Positions 34,994 to 44,810 of a DNA stretch of 64,000 bases are shown piece by piece. The position numbers were made by a program, and so were the translations under genes. Below the pieces are notes generated by a model. It did no database searches and was not told where the DNA came from. It saw only the letters and a list, made by a program, of their open reading frames with translations. Where the stretch lies: assembly GCA_963757155.1 (NCBI GenBank), contig CAVWQS010000029.1, positions 62,001-126,000 on the forward strand, given 5' to 3'. Position 1 is the first letter of the stretch, and each line of letters starts with the position of its first letter. The DNA is from DASXQK01 sp963757155. Its GTDB lineage: Bacteria; Pseudomonadota; Alphaproteobacteria; Dongiales; Dongiaceae.

Positions 34994-36566
34994 GTGGCCG
35001 ACATCGTGCTGATCAATCCGCGGTTCGAGGTCTCGTACTGGGGCATGGAGCATGCCCTGCCGTTCATGGGCAAGCGGGCCAACCTGCCGGTCGCCTGCCT
35101 GCCGCTGCTGGCCGCGCTGACGCCCGGCGAGCACACGGTCACCCTGATCGACGAGAACGTCGAGGCGATCGACTTCGAGCGCTGCGCCGGGCCGACATCG
35201 TCGGCATGACCGGGATGAGCGTCCAGCGGTTCCGGATGAAGGAGATCCTCGCCGAGCTGAAGCGGCGCGGGTGCTTCACCGTCGTCGGCGGCCCCTGGGT
35301 CACCGTCCAGGAGGACTACTTCGACGGCCTGGCCGACGTCATCTTCATCGGCGAGGCCGAGGAGACCTGGCCGCGGTTCCTCGGCGAGTGGAAGCAGGGC
35401 TCGCACCAGTACCGCTACGAGCAGGCCGAGAAGACCGACATGACGAAGGTGCCGACGCCGCGGTTCGACCTGCTGAAGATGCGGCATTACGCTGTTCGGC
35501 AGCCTCCAGTTCTCGCGCGGCTGCCCGTTCCAGTGCGAGTTCTGCGACATCATCGTCACCTTCGGCCGCCGGCCGCGGCTCAAGACGCCGCACGCAGATC
35601 ATCGCCGAGCTCGAGGCGCTGCGCGCCCAGAGGATGCGCGATCGTCTTCATCGTCGACGACAACCTGATCGGCAACAAGAAGGCGATCAAGCGGTCCTCC
35701 GCGAGGTCATCGCCTGGCAGGAGCGAGCACGGCTACCCGCTCACCTTCTTCACCGAGGCGTCGATCGACCTGGCCGACGACCCCGAGCTGATGGAGCTGA
35801 TGGTCGAGGCCAACATCATCGCCGTCTTCGTCGGCATCGAGAGCCCCAACGAGGCGTCGCTCCGCGAGACCAAGAAGTTCCAGAACGTCCGCGCGGGCGG
35901 CACGCATGCTCGAGAAGGTCCACCGGATCCAGGACGCCGGCATGGAGGTCTGGTGCGGGATGATCCTCGGGCTTCGACAACGACGACGAGACGATCTTCG
36001 ACGCCCAGATCGCAGTTCATCCAGCCGAGGCCCGGATCGCCCACTCGATGATCGGCATGCTCTCCGCCATCCCCAAGACGCCGCTCCACGCCCGGCTGGC
36101 CGAGGAAGGGCGGCTCGACCCGGCCGACGAGCTCCGAGTTCGGCACCAACGTCATCCCGCTGAAGATCGAGCCGCGAGGAGCTGCGCGACGGCTACGTCA
36201 CGCGTGATGAACGAGCTCTACGAGCCCGAGGCCTACTTCGGCGCGGCTCAATTCCCTCTTCATCGGCGAAAACTTCACCTTCGGGCGCGCGCGCTCGCAA
36301 TATTGGCGTCGGCACCCCTGGCAAAGGCGGCGAGTTCAGCTCCGCCAATTCGTCCAGACCATGGTCATCATCGCCCGGTTGATGCGCCGCATTCCCGATC
36401 CGGCCTTGCGCCGCACCTATCGCCGGCAGCTTCTGGGGATCTAGCCGCCCGGCGGGACCTCTTCGTCGTCCATGTCTACGCCATCCGATGTGCGCTGCAT
36501 TTCCACGCGCAGATGATGGTCCGCCAGATGGATCAATCCGGCGGCGCCATCTACAACACCATCTGA
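34994..36566 (+). pseudogene. B12-binding radical SAM protein (DUF4070/HpnP-like), broken by many indels
   Basis: Starting at GTG 34994 (MADIVLINPRFEVSYWGMEH), a cobalamin-binding N-terminal domain (GMTGMSVQRFRMKEIL, VVGGPWVTVQEDYF) is followed by a radical SAM core with GCPFQCEFCD (CX3CX2C, 35522-35545) and a C-terminal region like DUF4070 proteins, whose members include the hopanoid C-2 methylase HpnP. The frame changes about 15 times, near 35188, 35492, 35593, 35640, 35691, 35724, 35904, 35970, 36014, 36025, 36132, 36172, 36201, 36240 and 36436. The last lies in a G run before the in-frame TAG at 36442; the true end is TGA 36564-36566. Between indels every segment is conserved. Substrate unknown; lipid neighbours suggest methylation of a lipid. 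Confidence 0.75.
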
Positions 36567-36590
36567 GGCGAGAGCAGACCGACCGGGCAG

Positions 36591-36881
36591 CTAGGCGGGA
36601 ATAACCTCGCCCTGCGTCACCGTATGCTCGGTGAAATATCCCATACCTTCTTTGACGAACGCGAGGGTCTCGGGGTCCGAGAGGTATTTGTCGGCGGCCT
36701 TCTTGCTGGCATAGACGGCGATATGCATGCCGTGATGACCGGCCTCATCGGTCTTTACCAGATATTCGGAGACGAGGCCTTCGGCTTGGTGCTTATGCTC
36801 CTTGTGCCAGCGCTTGTGCATCTTGACGAAGGCTTCCCACTGACCCGGCTTGAACTTGCCGCTGATCATCGCTGCCCACAT
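36591..36881 (-). CDS. Small conserved-looking protein, possible dimeric alpha-beta barrel
   Basis: From the ATG at 36881 (MWAAMISGKFKPGQWEAFVK), preceded by AGGGGATGGG, the product has 96 residues; an in-frame ATG at 36935 would add 18. Alternating beta-strand and helix segments (SEYLVKTDEAGHHGMHIAVY, then a helix with SKKAADKYLSD and EGMGYFTEHTV) resemble ABM/EthD-type dimeric alpha-beta barrels. I do not recognise a specific function. It is convergent with the radical SAM gene and divergent from the phosphatidyltransferase. Confidence 0.6.
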   Translation of the reverse strand: MWAAMISGKFKPGQWEAFVKMHKRWHKEHKHQAEGLVSEYLVKTDEAGHHGMHIAVYASKKAADKYLSDPETLAFVKEGMGYFTEHTVTQGEVIPA

Positions 36882-37000
36882 GTCCCATCCCCTGATTTGG
36901 CTGTTATCTCGTTGATCATCATAGGCGTTCAGCACCAGACCAGCAAGGCATCGGCCTGTCTCGTGGCAAACGGCGCCGGTTCTGTCTAAGCTTTGCTGCC

Positions 37001-37792
37001 ATGGGGATCGGGCCGACGAAATTCACACCAGGGATCGCGATCGCCGCAGCCGTGACGCTCGGCAATGCCGTCTGCGGGCTCATCGCCATCGTCCTGCTGA
37101 TCGAGCAGATGAGCGCCGCCTCCGGTCTCGAGGCGCTGGTTTGGCCCTGCCGGCTGATCATTCTGGGATGGCTCTTCGATATGGTCGACGGTTATGTGGC
37201 GCGCGCCCTGAAGGCAAGCAGCGCCTTCGGCGGCGAGCTCGATTCCTTGGCCGATGCCATCACAGCCTGTGCGGCAACCGGCGCCCTCCTCGTGATCGCA
37301 CCCGTCGTCCTCAAGCTCGATGCCGTGGGGACGGCTCTGGGCTGGGTGGCCGGTATCCTCTTCCTTTCAGGGGTCCTCGCTCGGCTGGCCCGCTTCAATA
37401 TCGAGTCCAAGCTGGAGACTACCGAGCCGCATTTCTACTTCCAGGGCATGCCGGGAATATCCGCCGCCGTCTGTGTCGCCGCCGTAGTCCTGGCGCTGCA
37501 TCGGCTCGATACCCAGAGCATCATCTCCCATGCCCAGACCCAGGCGCTCGGCTATGCCGTGCCCATTCTTGCCATCGTGATGTCGGGGCTGATGTTGAGC
37601 CGGCTGCCTTACGCCGATTTGCCCAAGCATTACGGCGGCGGGCGGCAGCCCTGGTGGCATCTTGCCATCCTGCTCGTTGCCGGCCTGTTGATCGGGCCTG
37701 AACCGGTCTTCGCCTTGTTCATGCTGGGTTATATGATGCTTTCCCCGCTTCTCTCCCGCCCCGGCGCGGCCCACCCACCCGGGCGGCAATGA
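37001..37792 (+). CDS. CDP-alcohol phosphatidyltransferase (PssA-like)
   Basis: Integral membrane enzyme that joins CDP-activated diacyl- or alkylacylglycerol to an alcohol such as serine. The 263 residues contain the complete family motif: D60-x2-D63-G64-x2-A67-R68-x8-G77-x3-D81-x3-D85, in LFDMVDGYVARALKASSAFG and GELDSLAD. Seven or eight hydrophobic helices are visible. The ARFN after the fourth helix is typical of the PssA subgroup. It overlaps the next gene by four bases (ATGA), so the two are coupled. The alcohol substrate is inferred, not shown. Confidence 0.85.
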   Translation: MGIGPTKFTPGIAIAAAVTLGNAVCGLIAIVLLIEQMSAASGLEALVWPCRLIILGWLFDMVDGYVARALKASSAFGGELDSLADAITACAATGALLVIAPVVLKLDAVGTALGWVAGILFLSGVLARLARFNIESKLETTEPHFYFQGMPGISAAVCVAAVVLALHRLDTQSIISHAQTQALGYAVPILAIVMSGLMLSRLPYADLPKHYGGGRQPWWHLAILLVAGLLIGPEPVFALFMLGYMMLSPLLSRPGAAHPPGRQ

Positions 37793-38733
37793 TGGAGGGC
37801 CATCTTCCGCCGCTCGGCCTGGCTTTCGCCGTGTTCTGGCATGTCGGCGCGATCTTCCTGCTGGCCGCCCTGCTCTGCGCCGCGCAGATGCGGGCCAGCC
37901 GAACGACATCCTCGATGGGGTTGCCGAAACGGACACAGGCGGGATCCGCCTGGCTTCGCTTCCTCAGCTTTGCCGGGCTGACGCCTGCCGTGCTTATCCT
38001 GGCCTATTTCGGACCCCTGGCGACCGCCCTGGTATTCCTGGCCTTCATCATTTTCGGCCTGTCGGAATTCTGGCAGCTCACGGCGGTCCGGGGCATCGCA
38101 CCTTACCGAAACTGCGGCTGGATCCTCGCGACGGGCCTTTGCATCGCGACCGGATTCCATGGCCTCGCCGGGTTGCTGATTGCCAGCTTGGCCATTCCGT
38201 TTGTGGTCATCGTCGTGAGTGTCACCGATCGGCTCGATGACGGCTTGGTCCTGCGCATGGCCGGCACGGCCCTCGGCCTCGCCTATGTTGGCGTCTCTCT
38301 GGGCTTTTTACCCGCCCTTCGCTGGGAGCCGAACGGCTATGGCCGGTTCGTCTTCGTGGTCACCGTGGTCCAGATCGCCGATGTCGCCGCCTATTTCGGC
38401 GGTATTGCCATCGGCCGGACACCACTGGCACCGCGGGTCAGTCCTAGCAAAACGAGGGAAGGTCTCGGCATCGGCATCGCGGCCGCTTGTGCCGCGGCCT
38501 GGTTCTTTCATTTCTGCGTGCCGGAGCTGTCGGTCGGCGCGACTATCCTGCTCGGCGCCGGGCTCGCGGTCTTCGGACTGCTTGGCGACCTATCGGCTTC
38601 GGCGCTGAAGCGCAGCGCCGGACTGAAGGATTTCGGGCATGTCATTCCCGGCCATGGCGGGGTTCTCGACCGGCTCGACAGCCTTCTCCTGACCGGCCCA
38701 CTCGCCTTCGCGGTGTTCAGACTGGTCGGCTGA
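37789..38733 (+). CDS. Phosphatidate cytidylyltransferase family protein (CdsA-like)
   Basis: CdsA makes CDP-diacylglycerol from phosphatidate and CTP in the membrane, the substrate for the enzyme encoded just upstream. The 314 residues hold about eight hydrophobic helices. The C-terminal signature is SALKRSAGLKDFGHVIPGHG followed by GVLDRLDS, with the Lys-Asp and the Asp-Arg-x-Asp residues intact. The start overlaps the phosphatidyltransferase stop. Its 3' end overlaps the convergent acyl ligase gene by 17 bases. It is probably a paralogue of a housekeeping cdsA located elsewhere. Confidence 0.85.
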   Translation: MMEGHLPPLGLAFAVFWHVGAIFLLAALLCAAQMRASRTTSSMGLPKRTQAGSAWLRFLSFAGLTPAVLILAYFGPLATALVFLAFIIFGLSEFWQLTAVRGIAPYRNCGWILATGLCIATGFHGLAGLLIASLAIPFVVIVVSVTDRLDDGLVLRMAGTALGLAYVGVSLGFLPALRWEPNGYGRFVFVVTVVQIADVAAYFGGIAIGRTPLAPRVSPSKTREGLGIGIAAACAAAWFFHFCVPELSVGATILLGAGLAVFGLLGDLSASALKRSAGLKDFGHVIPGHGGVLDRLDSLLLTGPLAFAVFRLVG

Positions 38734-41700
38734 TCTCGGCGATACTGCGCTGCCGGTTCGCCCAGGCCGCAGTGAGCAAAGCGCGCACCCGATCGCGAGA
38801 TGGCAGCTCGGCGATTGCGAGCCGGCGCAACAGCAATCCGGTCTGGTGACTGTCCATCTCCGGCATGCGGCCGGCGAAATAGGGTCCTGCCGTGGAAGTG
38901 TCGTTCGGACCACCGGTGAAGAGCGAGAGGAAGGGCCGCATCGGATGCTGCTCGTCGGATCCGACGGCTTGCTTAAGCCGCTCGATCCACGCCTCCAGCG
39001 GCACGAGCGCGAGTTCGCGTCCGTCCTTGCGCAGGATGAGCGCCAGTTCCGCCAGAGGCAGGCTGTCCTCAGCGCCGAGGTGATAGGTCGGCTGGGTTGC
39101 CTCATCCGACAAGGCGAGACCGGCGATCGATTGCGACACGAAATCCACGGGGACGATGTTCACCGTGGACAAGCTCTCTGGAATGCAGCCGATCTCATGG
39201 CAGGTCGCAAGGAAGCGCAGCACGAGCCCATCGGGGACACCGTTCGGACCTGCATCGGGTGAGAGGATCCAGGGCGCGCGGCAAATCGACACCATGAATC
39301 CCCGCGCCCGCGCCTGCAGCATCATGGCATCGGCCACCCATTTCGATTGGGCATAGCCAACGGGCAGGGTCTCGGGATGCTCCAGCGGCTCGCTCTCGCC
39401 GAGCCGCCGCCCCGCCTTCAACTGTGTCTGCAGCACACCGATGCTGGAAAGATGCAGGATCCGCTTGGCACGGCCCGCGGTAGCCAAGGCGAGGATCGCC
39501 CGGCTCCCCTCGACATTGAGCAACCGCAGCGAGGCATAGGGTTGGAGGAAGTCGATGGCTGCAGCAGAGTGGATGACGATTCCCACCTGCGCCGCCAGAT
39601 TCGCATAAACCGAACTCGGCCACTCCCATTCGCGGCAAAGTGAGATCGGCGGGCAGGCTGACGATGCGCTCGGCAATCAGGCCGGGGGGGAGGCCGAGGC
39701 CCATCAGATGCCGCTCGAGCCTTCCCTCGGACTCGTTCGATCGCCCGCGAACCAAACAATGGATCCGCGCCGATGTCCGCGCAATCAGCTCCCGGACAAT
39801 ATGAGCGCCCAGCATGCCGGTGGCGCCGGTGACGAGCAGATCGCCGCCCGGCTCCCATGCCTCCGACGGCGGGACATATTCGGCGGGCAGGCTGGAATCG
39901 GCATGGAGCTCGGCCGCGAGAGGCAGCCGGAAAGGATCGAGTCCCGCGGCCAATGCCGCCAGCGAGCTGGCGGCAAGCATGGATTCCACCGTCAGGCGCA
40001 AGCCGAGGCGTGATTCCAGGAGCAGCTGGATCTGAATCAATTTCAGCGAATCGACCGGCTGTGCCGACATGCGGAGGCTGGCGTCGACTTCGGCAACGGG
40101 ATGACCCGACACTTCGGCAATGATCTCGCGCAGCGTATCCAGCGGGGTGGCAGGTGAGGAAGCCGCGCCGGTGGGAGCTGCCGTCGCCGTCTCGGCGGAC
40201 CTCTGGCCCTGCTCCCGCTTGCGGCCGGCGGCGCGCCAGCGGAGCAATTCGATCTCACCGGACTGGAAAAGTTCGCGACAGGCGCGCCGGCGGACCTTGC
40301 CGCTCGAGGTCACCGGCAGCCGGCCGGGGGAGAGCAGGACGACGTCGTGAAGCGGCAGCTCATGGCCGTCGAACACCGCCTCCCGGATCGAGGCGATCAG
40401 CTTTTCCGGATCGAGCGAAAAGCGCGCCTCGCGGGGAATTTCGATCAGCGCGATCACACGGCAATGACCGGCATCCTCGACGGCGACGACGGCGGCGCGC
40501 CAGGCCGACAGCGCGAGATGGGTCGAGGCCGCCGTGGCCTCGATATCCTGGGGATGATGATTGACGCCGTTCAGGATGATGAGATCGTCGCGCCGGCCGG
40601 TGATGAAGAGCTTTCCCTCGTGATAGAAGCCGAGATCGCCGGTCCGCATATAGTGGCCCGGCGCGCCCGCGATCGGGCGATCGAAGACGGCCGCTGTCTC
40701 CGCCTCGCGGCCCCAATAGCCGGCTGCGACACCCGGGCCCGACACGCAGACCTCGCCGATGCTCCCATCGGGCAAGACTGCCTCGACATCCGGATCGGCG
40801 ATGACCACGGAGGTCTCCGACTCGCCGTCCCGCATGCCGCAAGCGACCAGCACCCGCTCTTTCCCAGCAGCGGCCTTGCCTTCCTTCAGTGCCTGGGCAT
40901 CGAAGCGCCTGACCGTACCGGCCAGCGTCCCTTGGATGCCGTCGACGAAGAGTGTGCATTCGGCCAGCCCATAGCTCGGAAAGAAGGCTTGGGACGGAAA
41001 TCCGAGGGGGGCGGCAGCCGAGAGGAAGCGCGCAAGGGTTGCGGCGCGAACCGGCTCGGCCCCCACGACGGCGACCCGCAGGCAGGACAGGTCGATCGCC
41101 AAGGCATCGAGCGCCTCACCGCCGTCGAGCAGCTTGGCCGCGCAAAGCTCGTAGCCGAAGTTCGGCCCGATCGCCATGTCGGCGCGGTAGCGCGAAATCG
41201 CCTCGAGCCAGGAGAGCGGCGCGCGCAGGAAGTCGGCCGGCGCGATGAGATTGGCTGAACTACCGCTGACCAAGGCGACCAGGATCGGACCCACCAGCCC
41301 CATATCGTGGTAATGGGGCAGCCAGCTTACCGTGGCACTGCCCGGTCCCACCCCCAACCGCTGCATCATGATCGCAATATTGCTCATGAGGTTGGCGTGG
41401 CGAACCATGACCCCCTTCGGCGTTCCGGAGGTTCCGGAGGTGTATTGCAGCAGCGCAAGCTCGCTATGCCGCGCGGGACCGGCCGCCGGGGCGTCAGGCG
41501 CCTGCAGCCCGTCGACCTCCAGGATCGGGCAATCGAGCGCGTGGCCCGTGAGCAGGGATGCGGCCTCGCCATGGGTCAGGATCAGATCGGCGCCGGCATC
41601 GGCGATGACCGCGGCGATCCGGCCGCCGGTCTCCCGCGGACCAGGTGGGCGCAGCGGCACCGCCACGACGCCGGCCCGCAGGCAGGCGACGAAGGCCGCG

Positions 41701-41966
41701 ATGAAATCGAGGCCCGGCTTGAAGACGAGCAAGGCCCGGCTGCCCGGTTCCTGTCGGCTCGCGAGCGCACTGGCGATGATGTCGACTTGCCGATTCAACG
41801 CGGCGAAAGAGAGCGCCTTCGGCTCACCGCCCGCAGGCAGGAAGCGGAAGGCGACGGCGTCCGGTATCCGTTCCGCCCAGCCGGCCAAAGCCCCGCTCAC
41901 GCTCGCATGGCCCTCGGCACCGCCGAGGACCCCCGGCTGACCGGACGCCCCCATTCCCCCGTACAC
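38717..41966 (-). CDS. Fatty acyl-AMP ligase / acyl carrier / thioester reductase (one apparent frameshift)
   Basis: A three-domain enzyme of about 1083 residues. An adenylation domain (1-600, A3 motif LQYTSGTSGTPKGVMV near 173-188, FAAL-like) is followed by a carrier domain with Ser near 639 (PVDSLKLIQI) and an NAD(P)H thioester reductase (from about 705; VTGATGMLG, then YAQSK). The expected activity is to activate a free fatty acid, load it on the carrier and release it as aldehyde or alcohol. The start is GTG 41966 after AGAGGGG. The frame breaks near 39613: dropping one A (ccgaactc to ccgactc) joins ADLTLPRMGVAE to SVYANLAAQV. The restored site is GACTC, a GANTC motif. Confidence 0.85.
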
Positions 41967-42226
41967 CCAACCCCTCTGAACGCGCGGCTTCCCACGATCG
42001 CAAGCCTTCCGGGCAACATCGAATATTGCGGGAAACTATTCGAGCCTGCGATCCATGCCTGGCGATACTGTCGCCGGATGAGTTTAGCGCGCAGGAGCCG
42101 GTTTTATCCGAGCGTGTGATTCTTTGCTCAATTGGCTAGATTGGCAACAGCATTTCGCCTTCCGGCTCAATTCATGAAGGATCGAGTTTTGGACTTTCGG
42201 CTCCGCCCGGCCCTTTGAACGTGGCG

Positions 42227-43378
42227 ATGGACATCGATCCCGGCGCCCCCATGACCGCTCCATCGCCCGGCGGGACAATGCGCGCGGCCTATGCGGCCTT
42301 GCGCAGGGATCCGATCATGTCCGAGGCCCGCAAGCGGCGGAATGCTCATGGCCTGGCACTTCTCGGCGCCGATTTCGCTGTGTACATCGGCTGCGTCTTG
42401 ATCGCGATTTCGCCGCTTCCCCTGCCCCTCTGCCTCTTCGCGTCGATCTGGGCCGGTCTCTTCACCGGGGCGATCTTCGTCATCGGCCATGATGCCTGTC
42501 ACCAGTCCCTGACGAGCAGCCGCTTCCTCAACCGATGGATCGGGCGATTGGCCTTCCTGCCCAGCGCCCATGCGATGAGCCTTTGGGTACTGGGACACAA
42601 CCAGATCCACCACCGCTTCACCAATCTCAAGGGGCGGGACTATGTGTGGGAGCCGATGTCGCTCGACGAGTACCGGCGCGCCCCGCTGCTGCGGCGCTGG
42701 GTCTATCGGCTCTATCGCGGCCCACTGGGCGCCTTCCCCTATTATCTGGTCGAGATGTGGTGGAAGAAGAACTTCCTGCCCATCGCGCCGGAGGCGCGCC
42801 GGCACTGGCGCCGGCATGTCTTCGACAGCGCCTTCATCCTGCTGGCGCAGGCGGCCCTGATCGCCGCCATCGCCTGGGGCGGCAGCCTGCTCGCACCAGA
42901 CCGGCCGCTCTGGGCCACCCTCGGCCTCGGCTGGCTCCTCCCCTTCCTCGTCTGGAACGGGCTGATGGGGCTCGTGATCTACGCACATCACACCCATCCC
43001 GAGATTGCCTGGTTCGAGGACCCTTCGGTTTGGAAGAGGTTCAACACCAGCATTGCGGGGACCGTTCACGCGCGATTGCCCCAGCCGCTTCATGCGCTGT
43101 CCAACAACATCATGGAGCACAACGCCCATCATGCCGATCCCAGCATTCCGCTCTATTCGCTCCGCCCCCTCCAGACGCGGATGCGCAGCAGTTTCCCGGG
43201 GATCCCGTTCCTGCAGCTGACGCCGGCCTCCTATCTGAGGACCCTCCGCTGCTGCAAGCTGTTCGACTTCACCCAGAATCGCTGGGTCGATTTCGCCGGC
43301 GTCGCCACGGGACCGCGCCTGCGGGCAGACCAGGCCGCGCAGGAGGACACGGCCGCGCAACACGAGACGGGGATCTGA
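42227..43378 (+). CDS. Membrane fatty acid desaturase family protein
   Basis: Di-iron membrane desaturase or hydroxylase. Three histidine boxes are intact: GHDACH (HX3H), HNQIHHRFTN (HX2HH) and EHNAHHADPS (HX2HH), at about residues 88-92, 124-129 and 298-302, with an extra AHHTHP between helices. Four transmembrane helices flank them. I chose ATG 42227 (MDIDPGAP); TTG 42215 or later ATGs are possible since no strong ribosome binding site is seen. It is divergent from the acyl ligase-reductase (about 260 bases between). The substrate could be a fatty acyl or alkyl-ether chain; this is inference. Confidence 0.85.
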   Translation: MDIDPGAPMTAPSPGGTMRAAYAALRRDPIMSEARKRRNAHGLALLGADFAVYIGCVLIAISPLPLPLCLFASIWAGLFTGAIFVIGHDACHQSLTSSRFLNRWIGRLAFLPSAHAMSLWVLGHNQIHHRFTNLKGRDYVWEPMSLDEYRRAPLLRRWVYRLYRGPLGAFPYYLVEMWWKKNFLPIAPEARRHWRRHVFDSAFILLAQAALIAAIAWGGSLLAPDRPLWATLGLGWLLPFLVWNGLMGLVIYAHHTHPEIAWFEDPSVWKRFNTSIAGTVHARLPQPLHALSNNIMEHNAHHADPSIPLYSLRPLQTRMRSSFPGIPFLQLTPASYLRTLRCCKLFDFTQNRWVDFAGVATGPRLRADQAAQEDTAAQHETGI

Positions 43379-43421
43379 TCCCCTGGTCGATCGTGCGCCC
43401 GGCGATTTCCGCTCGATCCTC

Positions 43422-44156
43422 TTGACCGGGGCGTCCGGCGGTCTGGGCCGTGCGCTGGCGCTTTGCTACGCCAAGCCGGGAATCCGTCTGCAGCTCGCCG
43501 CCCGCAACGCGGAGGAGCTGGCGCGCACCGCCTCGCTTTGCACCGCCGCCGGCGCCGAGGTCGCGACGGCCATCCTGGACGTCGCCGATCGCGAGGCCAT
43601 GGCGCGCTGGACGCAGGATGCGGATCTGCAATCCCCTATCGACCTCGTCATCGCCTGTGCCGGCATCAGCGGCGAGCATGGGCCACCCGGCGAGGAGCCC
43701 TCGCCGGCCGAGTGGATCTATCGCGTCAATGTGCTGGGGGTCCTCAATACCGTCGAGCCGCTCCTGGCGGCGATGCGCCAGCGCCGGCGCGGCCAGATCG
43801 GGCTGGTCGCCTCCGTCGCGGGATTCCGCGGGTTCCCCCGCGGCCCGGCCTATTCCGGCAGCAAGGCGGCAATCATCATGCACGGACAGGCTTGGCGCGA
43901 GGTGCTCTCCGGCGAGGGCATCGGCGTCAGCGTCATCTGCCCCGGATATCTCCGGACGGCGATGACGGCACGGCACGGCTTTCCCTTGCCCTTCGCTCTC
44001 GATCCCGACAGAGCAGCCGCGCGCATCGCGGCCGGCTTGGCGCGCAATCAGGCCCGCATCGTCATCCCATGGCCGATGCCGATCGTCGCCTGGCTGTTTC
44101 GCGCCCTGCCTGCATCCTGGACCCGAATGCTGATTCCAGGTCCGAAGCGGCCCTGA
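43422..44156 (+). CDS. Short-chain dehydrogenase/reductase
   Basis: Classical SDR with the Rossmann glycine motif TGASGGLG at the very start, NxAG-like CAGISG, catalytic Ser in GLVASVAG and YxxxK as YSGSK (PAYSGSKAAI). From TTG 43422 it has 244 residues but lacks the usual leader strand before the glycine motif. In-frame upstream sequence reads RSILLTGASG, so the true start is probably upstream, possibly CTG 43383 inside the same frame; no ATG or GTG is nearby. It follows the desaturase by 43 bases or overlaps it. In a lipid context it could reduce acyl/alkyl-DHAP or a fatty aldehyde. Confidence 0.8.
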   Translation: MTGASGGLGRALALCYAKPGIRLQLAARNAEELARTASLCTAAGAEVATAILDVADREAMARWTQDADLQSPIDLVIACAGISGEHGPPGEEPSPAEWIYRVNVLGVLNTVEPLLAAMRQRRRGQIGLVASVAGFRGFPRGPAYSGSKAAIIMHGQAWREVLSGEGIGVSVICPGYLRTAMTARHGFPLPFALDPDRAAARIAAGLARNQARIVIPWPMPIVAWLFRALPASWTRMLIPGPKRP

Positions 44157-44171
44157 CGGCTGTCTTGCGCC

Positions 44172-44810
44172 TCAGCGCCTGAAGGCCTCCACCGGCACGG
44201 CGCTCGTCTGGTCCATGATCTTCACATGGCCCGGCTGGCTCGCCAGGCGGTCGAGCCAACGGCGCAAGCTGGGATATCCCGCGAGATCGAAGCCGCCCTC
44301 ATCGGCCACATGGGTATAGGCATAGAGCGCGATATCGGCGATGGAATAGCCCAACGGCGAAAACCAGTCGTTCTTCTGGAGATGTTGCTCCATGACGGCG
44401 AGAGCGAAATGCCCGCGCTCGGCATTGAAGGCGAGCCGGTCACGCCGGGGATCGCCTTCGCCAGCGAAATGCATGAGATAGCGGTTCACCGCGATATAGG
44501 GCTCGTGGCTGTACTGCTCGAAGAACATCCATTGCAGGATCTGCGCCTGGGTCCAGGGATCATCGGGGAAATAGCGCGTGCCGCGGGCAAGCCAGAACAG
44601 GATCGCCCCGGATTCCGCCAGCAGCCGCCCATCCTCCAGCTTCACCGCGGGGACCTTGGCGATCGGATTGACGGCGCGAAAGGCGGGCGTGGTCGGATCG
44701 CCGCGCACCTGGCTGACATCGACCGCCCGATAGGGCCGGCCGGTGAGCGCCAGGATCAGGCGGACCTTGTAGACATTGCCGGATTCGAGATTGCCGTAGA
44801 GCGTCAACAT
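44172..44810 (-). CDS. Glutathione S-transferase family protein
   Basis: A 212-residue GST. The start at 44810 (MLTLYGNLESGNVYKVRLIL) is preceded by GGGGGAG. The N-terminal thioredoxin fold has VNPIAKVPAVKLEDGRLLAESGAI-type glutathione-binding sequence (VPAVKLEDG, then AESGAI), and the C-terminal helical domain has the YSIADIALYAYTHV stretch with the conserved Asp. It converges with the SDR gene (15 bases apart). Substrate unknown. Confidence 0.85.
   Translation of the reverse strand: MLTLYGNLESGNVYKVRLILALTGRPYRAVDVSQVRGDPTTPAFRAVNPIAKVPAVKLEDGRLLAESGAILFWLARGTRYFPDDPWTQAQILQWMFFEQYSHEPYIAVNRYLMHFAGEGDPRRDRLAFNAERGHFALAVMEQHLQKNDWFSPLGYSIADIALYAYTHVADEGGFDLAGYPSLRRWLDRLASQPGHVKIMDQTSAVPVEAFRR

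Noticed and set aside
38717..39676. The thioester reductase as a separate gene
   Set aside because: Its N-terminal glycine motif lies in the preceding frame of the ligase; removing one base makes one continuous three-domain protein.
29903..44156. Mobile element or integration around the lipid genes
   Set aside because: No transposase, integrase, direct repeats or attachment sequence at the nearby tRNA genes was found.
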